From Candidatus Nitrosoglobus terrae (GTDB lineage: Bacteria > Pseudomonadota > Gammaproteobacteria > Nitrosococcales > Nitrosococcaceae), in NCBI RefSeq assembly GCF_002356115.1, contig NZ_AP014836.1, positions 682,001-746,000 of the forward strand: a stretch of DNA of 64,000 bases, read 5' to 3'. Of this stretch, positions 41,780-50,459 are shown piece after piece. Made by a program: the position numbers and the translations under genes. Position 1 is the stretch's first letter. Every line of letters begins with the position of its first letter. The notes beneath the pieces were generated by a model that saw only the letters and a program-made list of their open reading frames with translations, was not told the origin of the DNA and did no database searches.

Positions 41780-43054
41780 ATGAATGGATCCTTACAATCA
41801 CAATATCTATCCATGGATTTATTAAGGCTTACTACTGCCGGTAGTGTGGATGATGGTAAAAGTACTTTAATTGGTCGTCTACTTTATGATTCAAAATCTA
41901 TTTTTGAAGATCAGTTAGAGGCGATTCAAAAAAGTAGCCAGCAGCAGAGTAATGGTCAGATTAATTTAGCATTATTAACAGACGGTTTACGGGCAGAGCG
42001 TGAGCAAGGTATTACGATTGATGTCGCCTATCGTTATTTTGCTACCCCTAAACGTAAGTTTATTATTGCTGATACCCCAGGTCATATACAATATACCCGA
42101 AATATGGTCACTGGAGCTTCAACTGCTAATTTAGCTATTGTATTAGTAGATGCGCGTCATGGAATAATTGAGCAAACTCGTCGTCATGCCTCAATTACTT
42201 CTCTGTTAGAGCTTCCTCATCTTGTATTGTGTATTAATAAGATGGACCTAGTAGAATATAAGGAAGAAGTTTTTGATCGTATCAAAAATGAGTTTGAGGA
42301 TTTTGCAGCTAAGCTAGACATTCCTGATATTCACTATATTCCTATAAGTGCATTTTATGGGGATAACGTGGTTGAGAAATCTGAGCGTATGCCGTGGTAT
42401 CAGGGGGGTACGCTACTTTATATACTGGAAAATGTACATATTGGCAGTGACTATAATCATATTGATAGCCGTTTTCCAGTACAATACGTTATTCGTCCTC
42501 ACTCCGATAGCTATCATGATTATCGCGGCTATGCTGGGCGCGTGGAAGGCGGTATTTTTCGACTGGGAGATGAAATTATAGCGCTTCCTTCAGGATTATC
42601 TACCCGTATTAAATCTATTAATACTATGGATGGCGTAATAGATGAGGCATTTGCGCCTATGTCGGTAACTCTTACCTTAGAGGATGATATTGATATCAGC
42701 CGAGGGGATATGATTGTTAAACCTACTAACCAACCTCAATCTACTCAAGATATTGAGTTAATGGTCTGCTGGTTGCATGAAACACCTTTAATCCCGGGAG
42801 GTAAATATGCTATCAAGCATACTACTAAAGATGCCCGCTGCGTAGTTAAAGAGGTGCGTTATAAATTGGATATTACCACCTTAAGCCGAGTTGAGGATAA
42901 AGTAGCACTAGAGCTTAACGATATTGGCCGAGTTAAAATTCGAACAACAAGCCCGCTGTTTTTTGATAGTTATCGTAAGAATAGGGGAACAGGTAGCTTA
43001 ATTCTTATTAATGAATTTACTAATGAGACTGTAGGCGCGGGGATGATTATTTAG
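41780..43054 (+). CDS. cysN: CysN, sulfate adenylyltransferase GTPase subunit
   Basis: GTPase that drives APS synthesis with CysD. 424 residues: P-loop AGSVDDGKSTLIGRLL (20-35), REQGITIDVAYRYF, DTPGHIQYTRNM and NKMD. It ends after domain III with no fused APS kinase (CysNC fusions exceed 600 residues), consistent with the APS-reductase route. Last gene of the operon; a hairpin (ACTAG..CTAGT, 43097-43117) lies downstream. Confidence 0.96.
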   Translation: MNGSLQSQYLSMDLLRLTTAGSVDDGKSTLIGRLLYDSKSIFEDQLEAIQKSSQQQSNGQINLALLTDGLRAEREQGITIDVAYRYFATPKRKFIIADTPGHIQYTRNMVTGASTANLAIVLVDARHGIIEQTRRHASITSLLELPHLVLCINKMDLVEYKEEVFDRIKNEFEDFAAKLDIPDIHYIPISAFYGDNVVEKSERMPWYQGGTLLYILENVHIGSDYNHIDSRFPVQYVIRPHSDSYHDYRGYAGRVEGGIFRLGDEIIALPSGLSTRIKSINTMDGVIDEAFAPMSVTLTLEDDIDISRGDMIVKPTNQPQSTQDIELMVCWLHETPLIPGGKYAIKHTTKDARCVVKEVRYKLDITTLSRVEDKVALELNDIGRVKIRTTSPLFFDSYRKNRGTGSLILINEFTNETVGAGMII

Positions 43055-43183
43055 CTTATAAATAGAATGTCTTTATTTAGACAGTTGAGCTGTAAAACTA
43101 GCTCGAGAGCTACTAGTCAAGGTGTATTGTTTTGGTGCTTAACAGTTTAATTTAGGGGTAGGGGCCTACATACGGATATCAGT

Positions 43184-44311
43184 ATGGGTGATGCAATGTG
43201 GGTATGGTTAGCTCTACCAAGTACCGTAATATGGTTAGCTGTCCTTATTGTGCCATGGCTGCCGTGGCTGAATCGAGAGTATCTTGAACCAGATTCAGTA
43301 ACCACTGTTAGCAAAGATGATATGGATCTTTCAGAAGTTACAGTGTTAGTGCCAGCGCGTAATGAGGTAGGAACTATTGCCGCCACTGTTGAAGCTTTAT
43401 ATACCCAAGGGGTTGGCTTGCGAATCTTGGTGATTGATGATCAATCGGAAGATAGAACAGCAGACTTAGCGCGCACTGCAGGCGCAACTGTGTTACAGGG
43501 CGCACCGCTTCTCCAAGGCTGGACAGGCAAATTATGGGCTTTAGAGCAGGGGTTAGCTCATGTTCAAACGCCCCTTACATTGTTATTAGATGGTGATATT
43601 GTACTTAAGCCTAACCTATTAGCTGCACTTTTACATCATAAACGTGAGTCTGGGGCACAGCTTGTTTCTTTAATGGCAGATTTACGCCGTATTAGCTTCT
43701 GGGATTGCCTGTTGTTGCCTGCTTTTGTGTATTATTTCAAATTGTTATATCCGTTTGCTATTTCTAATTCACGTAGCCCATGGGTGGCTGCAGCGGCAGG
43801 CGGTTGTATATTGGTAGAGACTGAAGTGCTTCGTACTATTGGAGCTTTCAGCTCAATGCGAGATGCGCTAATTGATGATTGTACACTAGCACGACAAGTA
43901 AAGGAGGCGGGCGGTCGTATTTGGATTGGCCTTAGCCGGGGGGTTGTGAGCTATCGGCTCTATACCAGTTTTAATGCTATATATCAAATGATAGCACGTT
44001 CTGCATATACTCAGCTTCGTTACTCACTATGGTTATTATGGGCGGTAACTGTAGTTTTTATTGTTGCATATTGGTTACCGTTAGTAGTATTGCTGATAGG
44101 TACCGGTATTAGCCGTATGGTAGCTTTTACGGCATTTATTGCGATGCTGATAAGCTATATACCAACATTGTATTATTATCGTGTCTCGCCATATTTTGCC
44201 TTACTGCTACCTGTGACGGGTACCTTGTATCTTGCGATGACTTGGGGTTCAGCGCTACGTTACTGGCGTGGTGTACGCTCTAGCTGGAAAGGTCGAAACT
44301 ATACACGCTGA
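43184..44311 (+). CDS. hpnB: HpnB-like hopanoid-associated family 2 glycosyltransferase
   Basis: 375 residues. N-terminal membrane helix (about 8-28), GT-A core with VLVPARNE (54-61), VIDDQSEDRT, GAPLLQGWTGKLWALEQG and the DGD metal motif at 136-138, then SPWVAAAAGGCILVE, DALIDDCTLARQVK and two or three C-terminal helices. The WTGKLWA and LIDDC blocks are characteristic of glycosyltransferases annotated HpnB in hopanoid producers. The substrate is unproven; the gene stands alone here, with no other hopanoid gene in the window. Confidence 0.8.
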   Translation: MGDAMWVWLALPSTVIWLAVLIVPWLPWLNREYLEPDSVTTVSKDDMDLSEVTVLVPARNEVGTIAATVEALYTQGVGLRILVIDDQSEDRTADLARTAGATVLQGAPLLQGWTGKLWALEQGLAHVQTPLTLLLDGDIVLKPNLLAALLHHKRESGAQLVSLMADLRRISFWDCLLLPAFVYYFKLLYPFAISNSRSPWVAAAAGGCILVETEVLRTIGAFSSMRDALIDDCTLARQVKEAGGRIWIGLSRGVVSYRLYTSFNAIYQMIARSAYTQLRYSLWLLWAVTVVFIVAYWLPLVVLLIGTGISRMVAFTAFIAMLISYIPTLYYYRVSPYFALLLPVTGTLYLAMTWGSALRYWRGVRSSWKGRNYTR

Positions 44312-44486
44312 AATAGATAGTAGAGTAGGTATCTTAAGCAAAATCCATAGAGATGACGGATAGGGGGTTTTATAAACTAAGGATACTAAAAACACTTGCT
44401 TTATTGATATCCCTTAATTTGAGTTAATTATAGATATACCTATAAATTCTGGGATTGTATAAAGGCTGCTATGGAAATTTGCTAAG

Positions 44487-44512
44487 AAAATGCCCTTAGA
44501 GCATTTTAATAT
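44487..44512 (+). terminator. Candidate terminator after the hpnB-like gene
   Basis: Perfect 7-bp stem AAAATGC (44487-44493) / GCATTTT (44501-44507), 7-nt loop, followed by AATAT rather than a long T-tract. It lies 176 bp beyond the stop, so it is a weak candidate. Confidence 0.35.
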
Positions 44513-44770
44513 TGAATAAAATTCTTCTATGTGTTGTTGATAGATAGATTAGAATTTGCTTAGAACTGTATAAATCTATCATAAATATTTTATTGTTAGT
44601 TGATCTGCATATTATTTATCTTATAGATAAGCTATAAGAGTAATGAAGTTTGTAGTGTTATTATATTAATAGAGATCATCAGCTATTGGTATTACTTCTT
44701 TATGATTGGGAAGTGGGGTTTATTATTTTTTAAGCCTTAAACTCTATAGGGAAAAAAGGAGCTGGCGTGG

Positions 44771-44825
44771 TTATGCTTTGTCACGGAGCTTTCAGGGTAT
44801 GAAGTGAATGAGCTCTGTAGCATAA
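44771..44825 (+). promoter_or_regulatory. Bulged hairpin in the 5' leader of the wbpM-like gene
   Basis: TTATGCT (44771-44777), bulge TTGTC, ACGGAGCT (44783-44790), a 20-nt loop, then AGCTCTGT (44811-44818) and AGCATAA (44819-44825): 15 pairs, one of them G-U, with a single 5-nt bulge on the 5' side. It ends 37 nt before the start codon and has no T-tract. I do not recognise a known riboswitch class. Confidence 0.55.
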
Positions 44826-44862
44826 TTCTACTTCTCCTAGGAAGGCGGGAAGTTATTAGGCA

Positions 44863-46761
44863 ATGCTGAATAGTAAAGTAAGCTCTTTTTTGAAGTCACA
44901 GAGGCTGCGGGCAGTAGTTATTATTCATGATATTATTGCTGTTTGCTTAGCTTGGGTATTTAGTTATCTTACTCGCTATAACCTATCACCCTATTCGGTA
45001 GATTGGGAGTCATGTCTCAATACTTTACCTGTTATTGTCATAGTCCAAAGTATTATTTTAATTTGGACTGGGCTTTACCGAGGGCTATGGCGTTTTGCAA
45101 GTATTCCTGATTTATTGAATATTATCCGTGCGATTGGTTATGGGGCTCTTTTTGTCGCATTAGTACTTTTTTTGATTAACCGTCTAGATAGCGTGCCCCG
45201 AAGTACACTACTACTTTATCCTATTTTTTCATTGCTTTTACTTGCAATTCCTCGGCTTGCTTATCGGATATGGAAGGATCGTCGATTTACTTTAACTGCA
45301 AATCCTTATCGAGAGCGGGTTCTTATTCTAGGGGCTGGTCGTGCTGGTGATTTACTGGCGCGTGATATGCTAGGTGAAGGTAATTATTTACCAGTTGCTT
45401 TTTTAGATGATCGACGTGAATTAATAGGACGGCAAGTACGAGGAATTCCAGTAGTAGGAGTATTAGAACAGCTACCTACTAAAGTAGATGAAATGTCCGT
45501 GGATATTGTTGTTATTGCGATGCCTTCAGCCAATAGTGGGCAGATGTGTCGAGTTGTTTCATTCTGTGAGCAAGTAAAAATTCCTTACCGTACTTTACCC
45601 CGGTTGCAGGATTTAGTTTCAGGACAAGCTAGTATTAGAGAGCTGCGCGAGGTGGCAATTGATGATTTGCTAGGGCGGGATGAAGTGCTTTTAGATGAGG
45701 CTCATATTTACCAAGGTTTTGCAAATAAATCTCTACTGGTCAGTGGAGGGGGAGGATCTATTGGATCTGAGCTTTGTCGGCAGTTGGCTCGTTTTGAGCC
45801 TGCCGATCTCATCATAATGGATAATAATGAATATCGACTCTATTCCATTGAGCAGGAGTTACGTCAAAAATTCTCTAAAATTAATCTTCATATATATTTG
45901 TGTGATATATGTGATAGAGCTGAGATCAAGGAAATTTTAATACGCCACCTTCCAGAGGTAGTATTTCATGCAGCAGCTTATAAACATGTGCCTCTCCTTG
46001 AAAGACAGGCACGACAGGCTGTGCGAAATAATGTATTTGGAACTCGTTGTTTGGCTGAGGCAGTAGAGCAGGCCGGATGTGGAGTTTTTGTCCTAATTTC
46101 CACTGATAAGGCGGTTAATCCAATGAGTATCATGGGTGCAAGTAAGCGAATAGCAGAGCTTCTCTGTCAGAATCTTAGCCGAGGTAGCCAGACACGGTTC
46201 ATTGTAGTGCGTTTCGGTAATGTACTTGGGTCAGCAGGAAGTGTGGTGCCCTTATTTCAGGCACAGATTGCGGCAGGCGGGCCAGTTACAGTCACTCATC
46301 CGGAAATGAGTCGCTACTTTATGACTATCTCTGAGGCTTGCCATCTGATTACTCAAGCAGCAATGATAGGTGAAGGAGGAGAAATATTTGTCCTTGATAT
46401 GGGTGAATCAATTAAGATTACTGAGCTTGCTGAGCAAATGATTCGCCTCTCTGGTCAAGTACTAGGCGCAGGGGTAGAAATTGTTTATACAGGATCTCGG
46501 CCAGGGGAGAAGCTTCATGAAGAATTGTTTTATAAGCATGAGGCCCCTTTAGCTACTAAGTCACCAAAGATTCTATTAGCACGCCATGGCGCTATTAACT
46601 GGGAAAACTTAGAACAAGGGCTGCGAGAGTTAGAAGCAGCTTGTAATTTAGGAGATGAAGAGCAGGTGAAACAAGTATTGTATCGATTAGTACCAAAGAT
46701 TGATGCAGAGACTGAGTTTCAGCAAATAAGTACTGAGGCGATAGCGGTCAGAGGAAAATAA
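44863..46761 (+). CDS. Membrane-bound NDP-sugar 4,6-dehydratase (WbpM/FlaA1/CapD family)
   Basis: 632 residues. Four N-terminal membrane helices (about 15-35, 53-70, 90-107, 114-130), a first Rossmann domain with LILGAGRAGDLLARDML (154-170), then the SDR catalytic domain with GGGGSIGSE (295-303), HAAAYKHVPLLE and STDKAVNPMSIMGASKR (413-429). Met424 replaces the usual SDR tyrosine in MxxxK, as in WbpM/PglF-type 4,6-dehydratases acting on UDP-N-acetylglucosamine. It likely starts a surface-glycan sugar pathway. galU follows 2 nt after the stop. Confidence 0.9.
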   Translation: MLNSKVSSFLKSQRLRAVVIIHDIIAVCLAWVFSYLTRYNLSPYSVDWESCLNTLPVIVIVQSIILIWTGLYRGLWRFASIPDLLNIIRAIGYGALFVALVLFLINRLDSVPRSTLLLYPIFSLLLLAIPRLAYRIWKDRRFTLTANPYRERVLILGAGRAGDLLARDMLGEGNYLPVAFLDDRRELIGRQVRGIPVVGVLEQLPTKVDEMSVDIVVIAMPSANSGQMCRVVSFCEQVKIPYRTLPRLQDLVSGQASIRELREVAIDDLLGRDEVLLDEAHIYQGFANKSLLVSGGGGSIGSELCRQLARFEPADLIIMDNNEYRLYSIEQELRQKFSKINLHIYLCDICDRAEIKEILIRHLPEVVFHAAAYKHVPLLERQARQAVRNNVFGTRCLAEAVEQAGCGVFVLISTDKAVNPMSIMGASKRIAELLCQNLSRGSQTRFIVVRFGNVLGSAGSVVPLFQAQIAAGGPVTVTHPEMSRYFMTISEACHLITQAAMIGEGGEIFVLDMGESIKITELAEQMIRLSGQVLGAGVEIVYTGSRPGEKLHEELFYKHEAPLATKSPKILLARHGAINWENLEQGLRELEAACNLGDEEQVKQVLYRLVPKIDAETEFQQISTEAIAVRGK

Positions 46762-46763
46762 GG

Positions 46764-47651
46764 GTGAAATCAATTACTAAGGCTGTATTTCCTGTAGCTG
46801 GACTAGGCACTCGTTTCCTTCCTGCAACTAAAGCAAGCCCAAAAGAGATGCTTCCCATTGTGGATAAGCCTTTGCTTCAATATGCTGTTGAGGAAGCCGT
46901 TGAGGCAGGTATTAAAGTAATGATCTTTGTAACTGGGCGTAATAAATGGCCAATTCCTGATCATTTCGATAAAGCCTATGAATTGGAAGCTGAGCTGGAA
47001 AAGCGGGGTAATAATAAATTATTAACATTAGTGCGGAATATTATTCCTAAGGATATTACTTGTGTTTATATTCGCCAAGAAGAAACCTTAGGATTAGGTC
47101 ATGCAGTGCTCTGCGCTGCCCCTGTTGTAGATGATCAGCCTTTTGCTGTGATTCTCGCCGATGATTTAATCCATACAAGTGATGAAGGCTGTCTTTTGCA
47201 GATGGTCAAGCAATTTAGTAAGCATCGCTGTAGTTTAGTGGGTGTTGAAGAGATAGATCTTGGAAACGCGGAACAATATGGCATTATCCAGCCTGGCTTA
47301 ACTGAAGGTCGAGAGTATAAGGTAGAAGGAATTGTTGAGAAGCCTACACCAGCGGCTGCCCCTTCTTCATTGGCAGTAGTGGGTCGCTATATTTTAACGC
47401 CTCGTATCTTTGATTTATTACGAACTACTACTAGCGGTGTTGGTGGTGAGATTCAGCTGACAGATGCACTAGCAGCTTTATTGAAGCAGGAATATATGTT
47501 TGCTTACCGTTTTAGTGGCAAGCGCTATGATTGCGGCAGTAAATTAGGTTATCTTCAAGCTACAGTAGAGTATGGGCTTAAGCACTCTGAGTTAGGCCAA
47601 CCTTTTAGAGATTATCTGTATACCCTACTGGATTATCATCAAGACGTTTAA
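46764..47651 (+). CDS. galU: GalU, UTP-glucose-1-phosphate uridylyltransferase
   Basis: Makes UDP-glucose for glycans. 295 residues from GTG 46764. Nucleotidyltransferase signature FPVAGLGTRFLPATKASPKE (residues 9-28) with EMLPIVDKP, RQEETLGLGHAV, VILADDLI and VEKPTPAAAPSSLAVVGRY are present. It is two bases downstream of the dehydratase gene, so the two form an operon supplying activated sugars. Confidence 0.95.
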   Translation: MKSITKAVFPVAGLGTRFLPATKASPKEMLPIVDKPLLQYAVEEAVEAGIKVMIFVTGRNKWPIPDHFDKAYELEAELEKRGNNKLLTLVRNIIPKDITCVYIRQEETLGLGHAVLCAAPVVDDQPFAVILADDLIHTSDEGCLLQMVKQFSKHRCSLVGVEEIDLGNAEQYGIIQPGLTEGREYKVEGIVEKPTPAAAPSSLAVVGRYILTPRIFDLLRTTTSGVGGEIQLTDALAALLKQEYMFAYRFSGKRYDCGSKLGYLQATVEYGLKHSELGQPFRDYLYTLLDYHQDV

Positions 47652-47974
47652 AACTTATAATTTTATTTTTGAAATTTGAGAGGTGATAGGAAAACTGATT
47701 TTATTTGGATATTGTTTAGTATTTTTTGATAATTACAGTGTATCTTTATGCTTTAAGAAAAAAATCTTATATCTATCTAGGTAATTCTTTAATTAATTAA
47801 AGAATTACCTACCTTAGACGTAATTATAGTTAATAAAAATAGCCAATTTATTTTTAATTTTGTAGATTGAGTATAAAAAATTTACTTCCTTTCTAGAAAG
47901 AAGATGTTTTACCTATCAGTTTAGGTAATAGTAAAATTCTATGAGAGTAGCAGAATAAAAATAGAAGATTCAGA
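47652..47974. other. Intergenic region galU-surE
   Basis: About 320 bp, very AT-rich. The only clear structure is a perfect 34-bp palindrome at 47778-47811. I see no gene and no confident promoter for surE. Confidence 0.5.
47778..47811. repeat. Perfect 34-bp palindrome
   Basis: Two 17-nt arms with no spacer, beginning TAGGTAATTC and ending GAATTACCTA; every pair was checked. It lies 127 bp after galU and 164 bp before surE. It could form a hairpin in RNA from either strand or a dyad protein-binding site. No T-tract flanks it, so a simple terminator is not obvious. Confidence 0.85.
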
Positions 47975-48727
47975 ATGAGAATTCTTGTAAGTAATGATGA
48001 TGGCTATTTAGCACGTGGTATTCGTGTGCTTGCAGATTGCTTAACCGAGATTGCTGAAGTTACCGTAATAGCACCCGATCGAGATCGCAGTGGCGCTAGC
48101 CACTCTTTAACTTTAGATAGACCTTTGCGCGTAAGTTTCGGAGAGAATGGATTTTATTGTGTAGAGAGTACCCCAACTGATTGTGTACATTTAGGGATTA
48201 CAGGTTTGCTAAAAGAAGAACCTAATATGGTGGTTTCAGGAATTAACGCAGGCGCAAACTTAGGTGACGATGTTATTTATTCAGGCACAGTAGCTGCTGC
48301 TATGGAAGGGCGGTTTTTAGGTTTACCAGCTATTGCTGTGTCTTTAGCGTCTGCTAAACCTGATCACTTTGACACTGCAGCTTGGGTAGCTCGTCGATTT
48401 GTAATGAGGCTTATAGAAGATCCATTGCCAGCTAATACAATTCTTAATATTAATGTACCTGACTTGCCTCGCGCAAAAATTACCGGTTTTGAAGCTACTC
48501 GCCTAGGTTATCGGCATCGATCAGAGGCTATAATTAAAGATATTGATCCTAGAGGGCGCCCTATTTATTGGGTGGGCCCAGCAGGTAAGAGCCAAGACGC
48601 AGGCCCGGGCACTGATTTTTATGCTATAGCCCGGGGAGTGGTTTCCATTACTCCTATTCAAGTGGATCTAACTCGTTATGAGGCTCTGGATAAAATAGCT
48701 GGATGGTTACGCAGAATTCCTATTTGA
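47975..48727 (+). CDS. surE: SurE, 5'/3'-nucleotidase
   Basis: Stationary-phase survival nucleotidase/exopolyphosphatase. 250 residues with the metal-site NDDGY (7-11), [13 protein letters not shown] and the [20 protein letters not shown] loop. Its TGA stop shares one base with the pcm ATG, the usual surE-pcm coupling. Confidence 0.96.
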   Translation: MRILVSNDDGYLARGIRVLADCLTEIAEVTVIAPDRDRSGASHSLTLDRPLRVSFGENGFYCVESTPTDCVHLGITGLLKEEPNMVVSGINAGANLGDDVIYSGTVAAAMEGRFLGLPAIAVSLASAKPDHFDTAAWVARRFVMRLIEDPLPANTILNINVPDLPRAKITGFEATRLGYRHRSEAIIKDIDPRGRPIYWVGPAGKSQDAGPGTDFYAIARGVVSITPIQVDLTRYEALDKIAGWLRRIPI

Positions 48728-49386
48728 TGAAAAAAAGATCCTCTGGTACTAGGGTCGCCTCTCAACGTAGTCGAGATTGGCTTATTCAGCAATTGTATGA
48801 GGAGGGTATTATAAATTCCGAGGTACTTAAGGTAATGGGAAGGACACCTCGGGATATTTTTGTTGACGAAGCGCTTTCAAGTCGTGCTTATGAAAATACC
48901 GCTTTACCTATTGGTTTTGGGCAGACTCTCTCTCAACCTTATATAGTAGCCCGTATGACTGAATCGCTACTAGTGGGAGGGCCACTTCAGAAAGTCTTGG
49001 AGGTTGGTACGGGCTCTGGGTATCAGACCACAGTTTTAGCCCGTTTAGCAGGGTTAGTTTACACGATAGAGAGAATCAAACCTCTGCTTATTCAGGCTCA
49101 GATGCGCTTTAGTCAGCTTGGCATTACTAATATTCGCGCTAAATATGCAGATGGTTTTGAGGGCTGGCCCGCTTGCGGTCCCTATCAGGGTATATTAGTG
49201 ACGGCTGCCCCTACAGAGATACCTCAACAATTGCTTAAGCAGTTAGCTGTAGGGGGAAGAATGGTTATTCCGGTAGGCACTACCAAAGTACAATCTTTAA
49301 TAACTGTCACTAAAACTGTAGATGGCTTTGAGATGAAAACCTTAGAGAGGGTTAGTTTTGTACCTCTAGTAGGAGACAAAATTTGA
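48727..49386 (+). CDS. pcm: Pcm, protein-L-isoaspartate O-methyltransferase
   Basis: Repairs isoaspartyl damage with SAM. 219 residues from ATG 48727, overlapping the surE stop by one base; an ATG at 48703 in frame would overlap surE further. ALPIGFGQTLSQPYIVARMT, motif I VLEVGTGSGYQTTVLARLAG and the GRMVIPVGT segment are diagnostic. Followed by a gap with a terminator-like stem, so transcription may end before nlpD. Confidence 0.95.
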   Translation: MKKRSSGTRVASQRSRDWLIQQLYEEGIINSEVLKVMGRTPRDIFVDEALSSRAYENTALPIGFGQTLSQPYIVARMTESLLVGGPLQKVLEVGTGSGYQTTVLARLAGLVYTIERIKPLLIQAQMRFSQLGITNIRAKYADGFEGWPACGPYQGILVTAAPTEIPQQLLKQLAVGGRMVIPVGTTKVQSLITVTKTVDGFEMKTLERVSFVPLVGDKI

Positions 49387-49565
49387 AAAAACTTAGTGGG
49401 ATCTTATACTTATTTTATAACACGATTATAGGGATCAATGCGTGGTAATTTTTGCTTACAGAGAGATGTTTATAATTAGAAGTGGGATATTTTAGCTATA
49501 TCGGTAATTAGATCATTAAAAACTCCTATCTGGAAGTTCGCTTGTGGTTTTAATAGTACAGGAAA

Positions 49566-49628
49566 GTAAACCTTGTATATGATCAGCGTAACTTCTACCC
49601 CTTTAGTATGGTTTACCTCTTTTTTTTT
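49566..49628 (+). terminator. Terminator-like stem with T-tract after pcm
   Basis: GTAAACC (49566-49572) pairs with GGTTTAC (49610-49616), followed by CTC and nine T residues (49620-49628). The loop is long (37 nt), which weakens the call, but the T-tract is the best in this gap. Located 180 bp after pcm and 50 bp before nlpD. Confidence 0.45.
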
Positions 49629-49679
49629 AGTTTTAAATTAATAGATAATATGTAAGCCGTATTTTATATTTTAAATCAT

Positions 49680-50408
49680 TTGGTTTTAGTGCGTTTTTTA
49701 TTAGTTATTGTTATTTTTTTTACGGGCTGCGGTATTTTTGGGTCAGGACCTCATGTGTCTTATTACACTGTTAAGCCGGGAGATACTTTATATACTATTG
49801 GTTGGGCATATGGTTTGGACTATAAGAACTTGGCTAGCTGGAATGAAATAGATTCTCCTTACACTATCTATGTAGGACAGAAATTACGCTTAACCTCTCT
49901 CTCAGAGGATCCTCTTAAACACCAAGGTGCTCCTAAACTAAAGCAAAGAATTGATAATAATAACGTAGAGATCCAGCCTAAATTAGCAACTCGGCCTCCA
50001 CTAAATAAAATTCAACCTACTTCGTCTAAGAAACATCTTATATCTTGGCGCTGGCCTACTGAAGGAAAAATTATTCAGAGTTTCTCTAATACTACTCTTG
50101 ATCGGAAAGGAATAGATATTGTTGGGCAGTTAGGACAACCCGTAGTTGCGGCTGCTGATGGTGAGGTGGTTTATAGTGGGATGGGGCTACCACGTTATGG
50201 TAAGTTGATTATTATTAAGCATAATAATAGTTTTCTTAGCGCCTATGCTCATAATCGATTATTAGTAACTGAGGAAGGTAGCCTAGTGAAAGGGGGGCAA
50301 AAGATTGCTGAAATGGGGCGTAGTGGGACTGATCAGGTCAAGCTTCATTTTGAAATTCGTTATAATGGCCAGCCAGTAGATCCTTTAAATTACCTTCCTA
50401 AGCTATAA
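49680..50408 (+). CDS. nlpD: NlpD-like LysM / LytM-domain lipoprotein
   Basis: Outer-membrane lipoprotein that activates a septal amidase in E. coli. 242 residues: short hydrophobic signal with lipobox FTGC (Cys17), LysM domain YYTVKPGDTLYTIGWAYG and VGQKLRL (about 28-71), then an M23/LytM domain (about 130-240). The zinc ligands are degenerate: RKGIDIVG lacks the HxGxD histidine, and LHFEIR keeps only one histidine, so it is an activator rather than a hydrolase. The start is uncertain: TTG 49680 or GTG 49689, with no clear Shine-Dalgarno. rpoS, often next, is absent. Confidence 0.9.
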   Translation: MVLVRFLLVIVIFFTGCGIFGSGPHVSYYTVKPGDTLYTIGWAYGLDYKNLASWNEIDSPYTIYVGQKLRLTSLSEDPLKHQGAPKLKQRIDNNNVEIQPKLATRPPLNKIQPTSSKKHLISWRWPTEGKIIQSFSNTTLDRKGIDIVGQLGQPVVAAADGEVVYSGMGLPRYGKLIIIKHNNSFLSAYAHNRLLVTEEGSLVKGGQKIAEMGRSGTDQVKLHFEIRYNGQPVDPLNYLPKL

Positions 50409-50459
50409 ATGGATTAATAGCTTTTTCTCATATATTAAATGAATTATAGAGAGGGATTA

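Larger units (their letters stand above)
44312..44862. other. Intergenic region between hpnB-like gene and the wbpM-like gene
   Basis: About 550 bp of AT-rich sequence without a supportable gene. It contains a terminator-like stem at 44487-44507 and a larger bulged hairpin at 44771-44825, both described separately. A promoter for the downstream surface-sugar genes is expected here, but I cannot single one out. Confidence 0.5.

Noticed and set aside
44755-44775. Possible ops/JUMPstart-like element (GGAGCTGGCGTGG) before the surface-sugar dehydratase gene
   Set aside because: It shares only a few bases with the ops core GGCGGTAGCG; not enough to claim RfaH-type control.
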